A DNA stretch of 64,000 nucleotides from Streptosporangiaceae bacterium (GTDB lineage: Bacteria > Actinomycetota > Actinomycetes > Streptosporangiales > Streptosporangiaceae). Where the stretch lies: assembly GCA_030041195.1 (NCBI GenBank), contig JASHOI010000557.1, positions 1 to 64,000 on the forward strand, in the 5' to 3' direction. Positions 16,911 through 25,454 of the stretch are shown here, piece after piece. The notes below the pieces were generated by a model. It saw only the letters and a program-made list of their open reading frames with translations. It was not told where the DNA came from and did not search any database. A program made the translations under genes and the position numbers. The number at the start of each line of letters is the position of its first letter. The stretch's first letter is position 1.

Positions 16911-17632
16911 CCCAGCCGCTTGGCACCTTCACCGCGGAGGCCATCCTCGCCACCGCGGCCGAGCAGTACCGCAACGGCGCGGCTGACATGCGAGTCCGCC
17001 CGGGCCAGACCGCCCTGCTGATCGTGGACATGATCGATGAGTTCGTGCGCCCGCAGTGGACGCCGTACTGGATCCCGGATGCGACCGCGCAGGCGCCGAG
17101 GATCCGCGCGGTTCGCGACGCGTTCCGGGCGGCCGGCGCCCCGGTCATCTACCTGGCCTACGAGATCGGCCTGCGCGGGCTGAACTTCCCGCTGGCCGAG
17201 ACCAGGGTGCCGATCGGCGCGGCGGTCTCGGCGTACGAAGGCGAGCTTCTGCAGCAGGTGGCGATCTGGCATGAGCTCGGCCCCTGCGACGGCGACCTCG
17301 TGATCCTCAAGCACAGCTACTCGGGTTTTCATCAGACGCCGCTGGAAAGCGTGCTGCGGAGCCTGGGCGTGGCGACCGTCGTCATCACCGGGACGATGAC
17401 CAACTTCTGCTGCGGCGCGACCGCGCGCGAAGCGTTCTGGCGCGGGTTCGACGTGGTGTTCGCGGCGGACTGCAACAGCACCGATGATCCCGCGCTGCAC
17501 GATGCGGAGCTGGCCACGCTGCGCCGCGGCTACGCCCGCATCGCCACGGCTGCCGAGATCATCACGGCGATCAGCGGGCAGGACAGCGCCGCCGCTGACG
17601 AGCACCGGGAGCGTGCCGATGACCCAGCTTGA
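16907..17632 (+). CDS. Isochorismatase-family cysteine hydrolase
   Basis: This 241-residue hydrolase has the Asp-Lys-Cys triad of the isochorismatase-like superfamily: Asp in IVDMIDEF, Lys in ILKHSYSGF and Cys in TMTNFCCGATAR after the cis-peptide region. Members cleave amides, carbamates or isochorismate. Operon context with a permease and acyl-CoA ligase favours amide hydrolysis that releases a carboxylic acid for activation. It overlaps the upstream gene (ATGA) and the downstream ligase by 14 nt. Confidence 0.87.
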   Translation: MTQPLGTFTAEAILATAAEQYRNGAADMRVRPGQTALLIVDMIDEFVRPQWTPYWIPDATAQAPRIRAVRDAFRAAGAPVIYLAYEIGLRGLNFPLAETRVPIGAAVSAYEGELLQQVAIWHELGPCDGDLVILKHSYSGFHQTPLESVLRSLGVATVVITGTMTNFCCGATAREAFWRGFDVVFAADCNSTDDPALHDAELATLRRGYARIATAAEIITAISGQDSAAADEHRERADDPA

Positions 17633-19127
17633 CCATCTTGGCTTCCTGACCGGGGACGCGGTGCGTCTTTACCCAGACCGGCCCGCGCTGCTGCAGGGCG
17701 ACCAGGTGCTCAGCTACGCCGAGCTCGACGACCGGGCGGACCGGGTGGCCGGCTGGCTGGCCGCCCGCGGCGTTGGCACGGCCACCCGGGTCGCGCTGTT
17801 GTGGCAGAACGACATCCACTACGTCCCGGCGCTGCTCGGGATCATGCGGGCCGGAGCGGTAGCCGTCCCGCTCAACACGCGCCAGAACGACGAGACGCTC
17901 GGTTACGTGCTGGCCGACTCCGGGAGTGCCGGGATACTGGCCGGGCCGGGCGAGACCGGGCGCGGGCTGGCCCTGGCCGCGCTGCCGGGCACCGCGGCCG
18001 GCTTCGTCGCCGGGCCCGGCGAGACCGCGCACGCGCCGCCGCTGCGAGCCGCGCCGCCGCACGACCCGGACGCGATCTGCATGCAGCCTTACACGTCGGG
18101 CTCGACCGGGCAGCCCAAGGGCGTCCCGCTGACCCACCGCGGCCAGCTGTGGTGCGCCGACATGGTGCGCAAGTGCTACCTGTTCGACGAGGCCGAACGG
18201 GCGCTGCTCGCCGCTCCCCTGTTCCACAAGAACGCGGCGATGACGCTCAAGGCCATGCTGCTGGCGGGCGGCGCCTGCGTCGTGCTGCCCGGCTTCGACC
18301 CGGTCGGCGTGCTCCGCGCGATCGACCGATACAAGATCACCTATCTCAGCGGGGTGCCCGCCATGTACCGGATGCTGCTGAACCAGTCCGACGAGCTGCA
18401 GCGGTGCGACGTGAGCTCGGTGCGCTTCGCCACGGCGGGATCGGCGCCGGTCACCGTCGACCTGCTGGAGGACTTCGAGCGCGTGTTCGGCGCCCCGATC
18501 GCCGAGGGGTACGGGCTGACCGAGGGCGGGCCCGACGTGCTGCTCGCACCGCGCTGGGGCGTCGGCAGGCTCGGCTCGCTCGGGCTGCCCATCCCCGGCT
18601 GCGAGGTGCAGCTCAGGGGGCCGGACGGGGATACCGCGGTCGGGGTCGGGGAAGTCGGAGAGCTGTGGGTGCGCAACCCCGGCGTGACGCCCGGCTACCA
18701 CGGGCTGCCCGACGTCACGGCGGAGCGGATCCGGGACGGCTGGCTCGCCACCCGGGACCTGATGCGCAGGGACGAGGACGGCTACTACTACTTCATGGGA
18801 CGCACCGATGACCTGATCAACGTGGCCGGGGAGAACGTCTACCCCAAGGAGGTGGAGCAGTTGCTGCTCCGCCACCCGGCAGTGCGCGACGTGGCGGTGG
18901 TCGGCGGCGACGATCCGGTGAAGGGCACGGTCCCGGTGGCTTTCGTGGTCCTCACCGAGCCGGGCGCGGCGACAGCGCAGGAGCTGACCGCCTACTTCCA
19001 CACGGTCGGCCCGCACTACGCCTACCCCCGCGCCATCGAGTTCGTCGGCGAGCTGCCGCTGGCCGGCACCGGCAAGGTCGACCGGGCCGGCCTGCGGGTC
19101 CGCGCGCACGCGGCGGCGTCGGCATGA
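17619..19127 (+). CDS. AMP-dependent acyl-CoA synthetase/ligase
   Basis: This 502-residue adenylate-forming enzyme has the P-loop-like A3 motif TSGSTGQPKGVPLTH, A5 YGLTEGG, the hinge region ATRDLMRRDEDGYYYFMGRTDDLINVAGENVYP and the catalytic A10 Lys in GTGKVDR. It should convert a carboxylate to its CoA thioester at the expense of ATP. The ATG at 17619 lies inside the end of the preceding gene. The next gene overlaps by four bases. The class is typical for aromatic, medium-chain or cyclic acids; the exact acid is unknown. Confidence 0.9.
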   Translation: MTQLDHLGFLTGDAVRLYPDRPALLQGDQVLSYAELDDRADRVAGWLAARGVGTATRVALLWQNDIHYVPALLGIMRAGAVAVPLNTRQNDETLGYVLADSGSAGILAGPGETGRGLALAALPGTAAGFVAGPGETAHAPPLRAAPPHDPDAICMQPYTSGSTGQPKGVPLTHRGQLWCADMVRKCYLFDEAERALLAAPLFHKNAAMTLKAMLLAGGACVVLPGFDPVGVLRAIDRYKITYLSGVPAMYRMLLNQSDELQRCDVSSVRFATAGSAPVTVDLLEDFERVFGAPIAEGYGLTEGGPDVLLAPRWGVGRLGSLGLPIPGCEVQLRGPDGDTAVGVGEVGELWVRNPGVTPGYHGLPDVTAERIRDGWLATRDLMRRDEDGYYYFMGRTDDLINVAGENVYPKEVEQLLLRHPAVRDVAVVGGDDPVKGTVPVAFVVLTEPGAATAQELTAYFHTVGPHYAYPRAIEFVGELPLAGTGKVDRAGLRVRAHAAASA

Positions 19128-20122
19128 GCCGGATGCGCGCCGCCGTGGTCACCAGCCACGGCGGCCCGGAGCTGCTGGAATACGGCACGGCCGAGGTCCC
19201 GCAGCCGCCGGCCGGGTGGATGCGGGTCCGCGTGCTCGCCTGCGCGCTCAACATGCTGGATGTGTTCGTGCGCCGCGGCATGCCAGGCATTCACCTGGAC
19301 CTGCCGCACATACCGGGGGGCGACATCGTCGGGGTGGTGGACGCGCTCGGCGAAGGAGCGGCGGGGCCGCCGCCCGGGACCCAGGTCCTGATCGATCCGT
19401 CCGTCAACAGGAAGGCACTCGGCGAGGACCTGCCGGGCGGCCTGGCCGAGTACGTGGTGGCGCCCGCGCAGAACGCGATACCGCTGGACGCGCCCGCCGC
19501 GGACGCGCCGCGGTACGCCGCGCTGCCGATCGGGTACGGCACCGCGCGGCGCATGCTGGTGAGCCGGGCCGCGGTGGCTCCGGGCGAGACCGTCGTCGTG
19601 CTGGGCGCCGCGGGCGGGGTCGGCGTCGCCTGCATCCAGCTCGGCAAGGCGCTCGGGGCCCGGATCATCGCCTGCTCGTCCTCCCGGGCAAAGCTGGACG
19701 AGCTCGGCAAGCTCGGCGCCGACGAGCTGGTGGACACCGCGGACGGCCAGTTCGGCGCGCGGGTCTGGGACCTTACCGGGCGAACGGGTGCCGATGTCGT
19801 CGTGGACTACCTGGGCGCCGATACCTGGCCGCAGTCGATCCGCGCCACACGCCTCGGCGGGCGGATCGTCACCTGCGGCGCCAGCACCGGATTCCTGGCA
19901 GAGACCGACCTGCGGTACGTGTGGACGCGCGAGCTGACCATCCTCGGCTCCGACGGCTGGAGCCGCGAGGACCTGGTCGAGCTCATAGCACAGGTCAGGG
20001 ACGGCCGGCTGGCGCCGGTGATCCACCGCGTCTACCCGCTGTCGCAGATCCGCGACGCCGTCGCCGACGTGGAGGAACGGCGCGCGGTCGGCAAGGTTGT
20101 GGTGGTGCCGGATGCAGGCTAG
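19124..20122 (+). CDS. MDR-family (quinone oxidoreductase-like) alcohol dehydrogenase
   Basis: This 332-residue medium-chain dehydrogenase/reductase has the NADPH motif AAGGVGVA near residue 164 and the N-terminal GroES-like fold with HIPGGDIVG. It lacks the structural zinc Cys cluster, placing it near quinone oxidoreductases and enoyl reductases. It begins with an ATG overlapping the ligase stop (ATGA) and ends 11 nt inside the hotdog gene. In this operon it may reduce an enoyl-CoA or an unsaturated carbonyl intermediate. Confidence 0.87.
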   Translation: MSRMRAAVVTSHGGPELLEYGTAEVPQPPAGWMRVRVLACALNMLDVFVRRGMPGIHLDLPHIPGGDIVGVVDALGEGAAGPPPGTQVLIDPSVNRKALGEDLPGGLAEYVVAPAQNAIPLDAPAADAPRYAALPIGYGTARRMLVSRAAVAPGETVVVLGAAGGVGVACIQLGKALGARIIACSSSRAKLDELGKLGADELVDTADGQFGARVWDLTGRTGADVVVDYLGADTWPQSIRATRLGGRIVTCGASTGFLAETDLRYVWTRELTILGSDGWSREDLVELIAQVRDGRLAPVIHRVYPLSQIRDAVADVEERRAVGKVVVVPDAG

Positions 20123-20537
20123 CGACATGCAGCGGATGCTGGACGCCGGGCCGGTGCACCGGGCGCTGAAGATGCGGGTAGCCGAAGCCGATGACGACGG
20201 GTTCGTGCTGCACGCGGAGACCGGACCGGAGCACGCCGGAGCCGACGACGGCGCGTTCCTGCACGGCGGCGTGATCGCCACCGTGCTCGATACCACGGCC
20301 ACCTTCGCCCTGATCGGGGTCACGGACACCGACTGGAACACCATTGACCTGCGCGTTGACTTCCTGCGCCCGGTCCCGCGCGGCGCGCTGCTGGCCCGCG
20401 GCCGCGCCGTGCAGATCGGCAGGAGGCTGGGCCGCGCGACGGCCGAGCTCTTCGCCGCTGGCTCCGGGCGGCTGCTGGCCAGCGCGACCGGGACCTTCGC
20501 GCGCGCGGCCGGGGACGAAGCGGGAGCAGCCGGGTGA
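20112..20537 (+). CDS. PaaI-like hotdog thioesterase
   Basis: This 141-residue single hotdog domain has the GAFLHGGVIATVLDTTATFAL helix with the HGG motif used by PaaI/4HBT enzymes, and the RVDFLRPVPRGALLARGRAV strand region. It probably hydrolyses a CoA thioester produced in the pathway, either as a product-releasing or rescue enzyme. It overlaps the MDR gene by 11 nt and the VOC gene by four bases (GTGA). Confidence 0.86.
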   Translation: MQASDMQRMLDAGPVHRALKMRVAEADDDGFVLHAETGPEHAGADDGAFLHGGVIATVLDTTATFALIGVTDTDWNTIDLRVDFLRPVPRGALLARGRAVQIGRRLGRATAELFAAGSGRLLASATGTFARAAGDEAGAAG

Positions 20538-21166
20538 CCGCCACCATTGACCATCTGGTCTATGCCTGCCCGGATCTCCGGCAGGCGGTCGAGCTCATCG
20601 CCGAGCAGGTGGGCGTGCGGCCGGCGTTCGGTGGCCAGCATCCGGGCCTCGGCACGCACAATGCGCTGCTGTCGCTCGGCAAGCGCACCTACCTGGAGAT
20701 CATCGCTCCCGATCCGGCCCAGCCGCGGCCGGCCGAGCCGCTGCCGTTCGGGCTCGACGCGGTGACCGAGCCGGCGCTGCGCGCCTGGGCGGTGGCACCC
20801 GATGATCTCGATGCGGCGGTCCAGCACTCGGCGGCGGCCGGGTTCCGCTATGGCTCGATCGTGGACCGGCGGCGCCGCAGCCCGGATGGGCACGAGCTCA
20901 CCTGGCGGATGACCACCTACCCGCATTCCAGCGAGGTCGCGATCGCACCGTTCCTCATTGACTGGAACGGCAGCCAGCACCCCGCGGATACCGCGCCCGG
21001 CGGGCTGAGCCTGCATCGGCTCCGGCTGCGCTCGCCCGGCCCGGAGCGGCTGGCCGCACGGCTCGCCGCGCTTGGCCTGGACCTGGACGTCGAGCGCGCG
21101 GAGCGGCCGGAACTCAGCGCCGTGCTGCTCGGACCGCGAGGCCAGCGTGTCGTCCTGGACTGCTGA
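20534..21166 (+). CDS. VOC/glyoxalase-like domain protein
   Basis: This 210-residue protein is of the glyoxalase-like (PF13468-type) VOC family. It begins TIDHLVYACPDLRQAVELIAEQVGVRPAFGGQHPGLGTHNALLSLG and contains RTYLEIIAPDP, which is typical of the family's metal-binding or substrate-cleft strands. A second half with RLRLRSPGPERLAARLAALG looks like a divergent repeat of the fold. It is the last gene of the seven-gene operon and starts at a GTG overlapping the previous stop. The reaction is unknown. Confidence 0.78.
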   Translation: MTATIDHLVYACPDLRQAVELIAEQVGVRPAFGGQHPGLGTHNALLSLGKRTYLEIIAPDPAQPRPAEPLPFGLDAVTEPALRAWAVAPDDLDAAVQHSAAAGFRYGSIVDRRRRSPDGHELTWRMTTYPHSSEVAIAPFLIDWNGSQHPADTAPGGLSLHRLRLRSPGPERLAARLAALGLDLDVERAERPELSAVLLGPRGQRVVLDC

Positions 21167-21274
21167 CGCGGCTTCGCCCGCCCGGTGACTATGCTCGGGG
21201 ATCTGTCAAGCGATGCGCGACGGCTGGCCCCCGCCCCCGATGGCGGGCTCGGATGATGCTGCCGCTGGAGATCA

Positions 21275-22552
21275 ATGAACATGGCTGGCGAGGCCCAGGA
21301 ATACCAGGCCGAGCACGAGGCCGACGCGGCGGTTGCCGCGGCAGGCCGGGCCGCGCTGGCGGCGGCCGGCCCGCTCAGGCAAATGCCCGCGGACCGGCTG
21401 GACGAGACGCTGCGGGCCATCGCCGCCCGGCTCGGCGAGCGCACGGCCGAGGTCGCCGCCGCGAATGCCGGCGACGTCCAGGCGGCCAAGGCGGAGGGGC
21501 TGGCCGGCGCGTTCGTGGACCGGCTCACGCTCGGCGAGGGCCGGATCGCTGCCATGGCGGACCAGCTCCTGGCCCTGGCCAAGGCCGGCGCGCAGCGCGA
21601 CCGGACCGTTGTCCGTGACCTGGATGACGGCCTTGAGGTTCAGGAATGGCACCGCCCGGTCGGCGTCATCGGGGCCAACTTCGAGGCCCGGCCCAACGTC
21701 GTCGTGGACATCGCGTCACAGCTGATCAAGTCGCGCAACGCGGGTGTGCTGCGCACCGGCTCGGCCGCCATCGGGTCGGCCGGCGTGCTGGTCGACGACG
21801 TCATCGGCCCGGCGATGGCCAGCACCGGGCTGGACCCGGCCGCCATCCAGCTGCTGCGTTCGCCCGGCCGCCAGACCGCGTTCGCGCTGGTGCGCCAGCC
21901 GGCCCTGATACCGCTGGTCATCCTGCGCGGCAGCGGCGAGAGCACCCGGGCGCTGGCCCGAGAGGCCGCGCTGCACGGAGTGCGGACGCTGGCGCACGCC
22001 GACGGCGGAGCGGTGATCTACCTCGACGCGTCGGCGGACGCGGCCCTGGCCCTGCGGCTGATCGAGAGCAGCCTCGACCGCCTTGGCGTCTGCAACCGGC
22101 TCAACCTGCTGCTCGTCGAGCAGGAGATCTGGGAGGTCATGGTCCCGCTGGTGACCGACCTGGCGGAACGGCTCGGCATCGGCGTCTCGCTGCCGCCGCA
22201 CGATCATCCGCTCGGTCTCGAGTGGGCCCTGCAGCCGGGCTCGGAGGCCACGATCACCGTGGCCCCGGCGGCCGGCGCAGCTGACGCGGCCCGGATCGCC
22301 AACACCGAGACGTCCGGGCTGGCCGCCGCCATCGTGGCCGAGGACGCTGCCGCGGCCGGGCAGTTCCTCGACTCCTACGCGGGCACCGGCGCCTTCTGGA
22401 ACGCCTCCCCACGCCTGCTGGACGGGTTCAAGCTGCTCTCGCTGCCGGAGACCGGGATCAACATCGACGCCGTGCCCGGGCCGCGCGGGCCGGTGACGTT
22501 CCGGGACCTCTACCTGCGGCAGTACGTGGTCGTGCCGCGCCGCCCCGCCTAG
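21275..22552 (+). CDS. proA: Gamma-glutamyl phosphate reductase-like protein (ProA family)
   Basis: This 425-residue aldehyde dehydrogenase-superfamily protein is of the ProA family, normally making glutamate-5-semialdehyde from gamma-glutamyl phosphate. The catalytic Cys lies in GVCNRLN near residue 272. VGVIGANFEARPNVVVD, the SGLAAAI region and a FWNASPRLLDGFKL C-terminus are recognisable but diverge from the usual ProA wording (for example PxxCNAxETLL). The ATG has GGAG 8 nt upstream. It converges on a glutamate-5-kinase paralogue 95 nt away instead of forming the usual proBA operon. It may be a secondary ProA in specialised metabolism. Confidence 0.82.
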   Translation: MNMAGEAQEYQAEHEADAAVAAAGRAALAAAGPLRQMPADRLDETLRAIAARLGERTAEVAAANAGDVQAAKAEGLAGAFVDRLTLGEGRIAAMADQLLALAKAGAQRDRTVVRDLDDGLEVQEWHRPVGVIGANFEARPNVVVDIASQLIKSRNAGVLRTGSAAIGSAGVLVDDVIGPAMASTGLDPAAIQLLRSPGRQTAFALVRQPALIPLVILRGSGESTRALAREAALHGVRTLAHADGGAVIYLDASADAALALRLIESSLDRLGVCNRLNLLLVEQEIWEVMVPLVTDLAERLGIGVSLPPHDHPLGLEWALQPGSEATITVAPAAGAADAARIANTETSGLAAAIVAEDAAAAGQFLDSYAGTGAFWNASPRLLDGFKLLSLPETGINIDAVPGPRGPVTFRDLYLRQYVVVPRRPA

Positions 22553-22572
22553 CCTCCCGGGCGCCGGTCAGG

Positions 22573-22619
22573 TATTGGGGTATCGCGCCAGTCAATACGA
22601 CTGACAGAATTCCCCAATA
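22573..22619. terminator. Nested inverted repeat between convergent proA and proB
   Basis: TATTGGGG (22573-22580) pairs perfectly with CCCCAATA (22612-22619). Inside the 31-nt interval a second stem, CAGTC-AATAC-GACTG, is present. The element sits between two converging genes, where a bidirectional terminator is expected, but there is no clear U-tract. It could also be a protein-binding dyad. Confidence 0.5.
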
Positions 22620-22646
22620 ACCCGATCATGCAAATTGGGCGGGCTG

Positions 22647-24002
22647 TCAGGCGCTGTAGACGACCAGCGATTCGCGGTGCACGGCGTGCACGTTGCGGAC
22701 CACCCGGCGTGCCGCGGGGGCCATCGGCACCTGCCCGTGCAGGAAGCCCCGGTCGAGCAGGAAGGCCGTGCACAGGCCCGGCTGTGCCAGCAGCAGCGAG
22801 TCGGCCAGGTCGCTGACCCGGTCCGCGGAGAAGGCCGCGAGCTGGGCGAACGCCTCCTGGCTGGCGCGTGAGCTGCCGTCGGCCAGTTCCCGCGAGTCCT
22901 TAAAGACGTCCGGGTCGATGAGCGAGCTCGGATCGCCGGCCGTGCCGCCGTACCTCAGCCGCAGCAGGATCGAGATCGCGCAGGCTACCTGGTGCGGCGA
23001 GAGCGCCCGCAGCAGCCGCAGCATGCTGGCGGGCAGGGCCACGGAGCCCCGGCCGATCAGCCGTTCCGGGTGACGGACGTCGACCAGCTCGACGACGGAG
23101 CCGGCCGGGAACTCGCCGTCGACCCGCTTGACGCCGGACAGGAACAGCGTGCTGCCGCTGCGCAGGCTGGCCTCGGCCTCGCGGTTGACGTGCACCGAGC
23201 CCTCGGAGTACGCGATGCCGCCGATCCACCGCCGGGAAGGTTCCAGCTGGGCGCCCGGGCCGCGGATCACGGTGCCCACGCGGGCGCGCGGGTTGAGGCT
23301 CCGGGCAACAACGTCGGGCTCGGTGGCCGAGCCGATGATGCACTCCACGCCGCAGCAGGCGGCCCGCGCGGCCGCACCGAGTTTCGAGCCCATGCCGCCC
23401 CGGCCGGTCCCGCCGTTGGTCACCCGTACGGCTCGCGCCTCGTCCGGGGTGAGCCGGGCGAGGCGCTCACTGAGCGAGGAGTCACGGTAGGCGGCCCTGA
23501 CGTCGGTCAGGAACAGCAGCCGGGATGCCTCGGCGGCCACCGCGACCGCGACGGCTACCTGGTCGTTGTCGAGCGCGGCCAGCGGGTCCGCCGCGTCGTT
23601 GCCGTTCACGACCGGCAGCAGCCCCCGCCCGGCCGTCTCCCGCAGCAGCTTGCCAAGGTCGGCCATGGCCCGCGCCGACGCCAGATCGCTGCGGGATACC
23701 AGGATCTGGCAGACCTCAACCCCCACCGCCGCGGCCAATTGCCGGTACAGCGCCATCAGCGCGGGCTGGCCGACCGCGGCGGGCATGGCGGTGGCCAGCG
23801 CGGTGGTCGCGCCGGCGGTTGGCCCCTCGAACGCGAGCAGCCGCTGCCCCAGCCGGGCCGCGCCGGACGTGACCAGGATGATCTCATGACCGGCCCGCTG
23901 CGCCACAGCGATCTGGCTGACCAGCCCGGCGATCACGTCGAGCGCCAGCCCGTCGCGGCTGGCGATGGAACTGGACCCGAGCTTGATTACCTGTCTGGTC
24001 AC
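22647..24002 (-). CDS. proB: Glutamate 5-kinase-like protein with C-terminal extension
   Basis: This 451-residue protein is far longer than usual actinobacterial ProB (about 370). The amino-acid kinase domain (residues about 1-245) has IKLGSSSI, ILVTSGAARLG, NGNDAADPLAALDNDQVA and NGGTGRGGMGSKLGAA. A PUA domain follows (residues about 255-335). The last 110 residues, rich in Leu/Ser/Ala with SSLIDPDVFKDSRELADGSS and AARRVVRNVHAVHRESLVVY, match no domain I recognise. The start is GTG with no strong ribosome site. It faces the proA paralogue. A pathway-specific kinase is possible. Confidence 0.8.
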   Translation of the reverse strand: MTRQVIKLGSSSIASRDGLALDVIAGLVSQIAVAQRAGHEIILVTSGAARLGQRLLAFEGPTAGATTALATAMPAAVGQPALMALYRQLAAAVGVEVCQILVSRSDLASARAMADLGKLLRETAGRGLLPVVNGNDAADPLAALDNDQVAVAVAVAAEASRLLFLTDVRAAYRDSSLSERLARLTPDEARAVRVTNGGTGRGGMGSKLGAAARAACCGVECIIGSATEPDVVARSLNPRARVGTVIRGPGAQLEPSRRWIGGIAYSEGSVHVNREAEASLRSGSTLFLSGVKRVDGEFPAGSVVELVDVRHPERLIGRGSVALPASMLRLLRALSPHQVACAISILLRLRYGGTAGDPSSLIDPDVFKDSRELADGSSRASQEAFAQLAAFSADRVSDLADSLLLAQPGLCTAFLLDRGFLHGQVPMAPAARRVVRNVHAVHRESLVVYSA

Positions 24003-24186
24003 GGACGACGACCCACGATCACGGCCCCTATCGCTCCGAGAAACTCGCGTTGCCGCAGGCAGGGACGGCAGCGTCCCACTCTAGTCGCGGCTGCGGCCGA
24101 CGGTGGACAGCCCGGCGCGCCGCCGCTCACGGCACCGGCACGCCGGCTGGCCTTCATCGGGGCAGGTAACGGGGAGAAGATATGGC

Positions 24187-24966
24187 ATGCGTTACCACAA
24201 CGCGATTCGCTGGATTGCCGGGAACGAGACCGGTTCCGGCGTGCTGGAGTTGCAGATCGATTGGGAGGCTGGAGAAGCCGTTGTGCACCTCGAGGTGCCC
24301 GGCGCCGTCCAGGCCGCGCCGGCGATTGCTCATGGCGGGTTTCTCGCCGCGCTGGCTGACCATGTCATGGGTTTCGTGGCCGCGCAGCAGCAGGGCCGGC
24401 CTGCGGTTACGCGTCAGATGACGGTTGACTACCTTGCTCCCACGCCGACGCTGAAGGCGATAACCATCCGGGCGCGCGCTGACTCTGTCAGCGAGCGGGC
24501 GGTGATGGTGAGCTTGGAAGGCAGCGTGGATGACCCGGGTCTGGTCACCTTCAAAGCCAGTGGCGATTATGCGAGGGTCTCGCCGACTCGGCGGCGTCCG
24601 GACCGGGCTGAGATCGACTACGACACGCTGGAGGAGCGGTTCGACCCTTCGCAGGTATTCGGCTGGCTGGTTGCTGCGCTTAAGGATGCTTACCTGCCCC
24701 GAGCCGGGAGCGCGCCGGTGCTGGTGTCGGTTGAGGTCGTCGATGCGAAGCCGCGGCATTGGACGTTCAACGCCACCGACACGTCGCTGGCCGTAGAACC
24801 AGCGGAGCCCGCGGAATCGGACGCGCGTTTTGTCGGGACCGTGCGCGCTTGGCGCGAACTGGTGTATCGACGCAAGACGGCCGGCCAGCTGATGACAGCA
24901 GGCTCCGCCACCGTGGAGGATCCACGCGGGTTGCTCCAGTCTTTCCTGGGTTCGCTCGCCACCTAG
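24187..24966 (+). CDS. Hotdog thioesterase fused to an SCP2-like domain
   Basis: In this 259-residue protein, residues about 1-135 form a PaaI-type hotdog domain with AIAHGGFLAALADHVMGFVA and RQMTVDYLAPTP. Residues about 150-259 look like an SCP2/sterol-carrier-like domain: WTFNATDTSLAVEP, DARFVGTVRAWRELVYRRKTAGQLMTAGSATVEDPRGLLQSFLGSL. The ATG at 24187 has GGGGAGAAG 8-16 nt upstream. SCP2-like modules bind acyl chains and may present a lipid or acyl-CoA to the thioesterase. The SCP2 assignment is by pattern only. Confidence 0.65.
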   Translation: MRYHNAIRWIAGNETGSGVLELQIDWEAGEAVVHLEVPGAVQAAPAIAHGGFLAALADHVMGFVAAQQQGRPAVTRQMTVDYLAPTPTLKAITIRARADSVSERAVMVSLEGSVDDPGLVTFKASGDYARVSPTRRRPDRAEIDYDTLEERFDPSQVFGWLVAALKDAYLPRAGSAPVLVSVEVVDAKPRHWTFNATDTSLAVEPAEPAESDARFVGTVRAWRELVYRRKTAGQLMTAGSATVEDPRGLLQSFLGSLAT

Positions 24967-25014
24967 TGCCGCGCGGCGGCAGGGCCTGACGAGCATAAGG
25001 ACGAGCCGCACCTT

Positions 25015-25227
25015 TCATTTGCCGCGGATCGCCCGCACCGCTGCGGTCACGGCGGCCAGCAGGCCGCCCGCTGCCGCGATCACCTCCGCGATCTCCACCG
25101 GGGCAGCGGGCTGCAGCACGACCGCCAGGAACGCAACCAGCGCCAACGCGGCGAGGATCATGACGGTCCCCGCCGCTGTCCCGCTGTTTCTTTCGTCACC
25201 GGCTCTCGTGTCCTCTTGCGGTGGCAT
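25015..25227 (-). CDS. Small two-helix membrane protein
   Basis: This 70-residue protein has a charged 20-residue N-terminus (MPPQEDTRAGDERNSG) and two hydrophobic stretches: TVMILAALALVAFLAVVL and VEIAEVIAAAGGLLAAVTAAV. It ends IRGK. The start is well supported, because AAAGGAGGT precedes the ATG by 5 nt. It is not a recognised family. It is divergent from the toxin-antitoxin-like operon, and its product could be membrane-associated or even phage-holin-like; nothing further can be said. Confidence 0.7.
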   Translation of the reverse strand: MPPQEDTRAGDERNSGTAAGTVMILAALALVAFLAVVLQPAAPVEIAEVIAAAGGLLAAVTAAVRAIRGK

Positions 25228-25454
25228 TCCGCACCTCCTTTTCTCGCGCACGGCCACTCGTGGCGATGGCTCCTCTACAACACGCCATATCGAGCGCGTG
25301 TCCGGCCAGGCCGCGCGACGGACTCGCGCCATTCATCCGCCAAATCGGACTCTGCTGCGGACGGCCGGGTGTCATGGCTGGACAGCAGGCTGCGCGAGTC
25401 CGCCGCAGCGCGATACCGTTAGCGGACAGGCGCGGACGTGAGCGGACACTCCGC

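Noticed and set aside
17571..21016. Very long open frames on the minus strand through the seven-gene operon (512 and 664 codons)
   Set aside because: They are antisense to well-matched enzyme genes, are Arg/Gly/Ala/Pro-rich, and show no family signature. High GC keeps stop codons rare.
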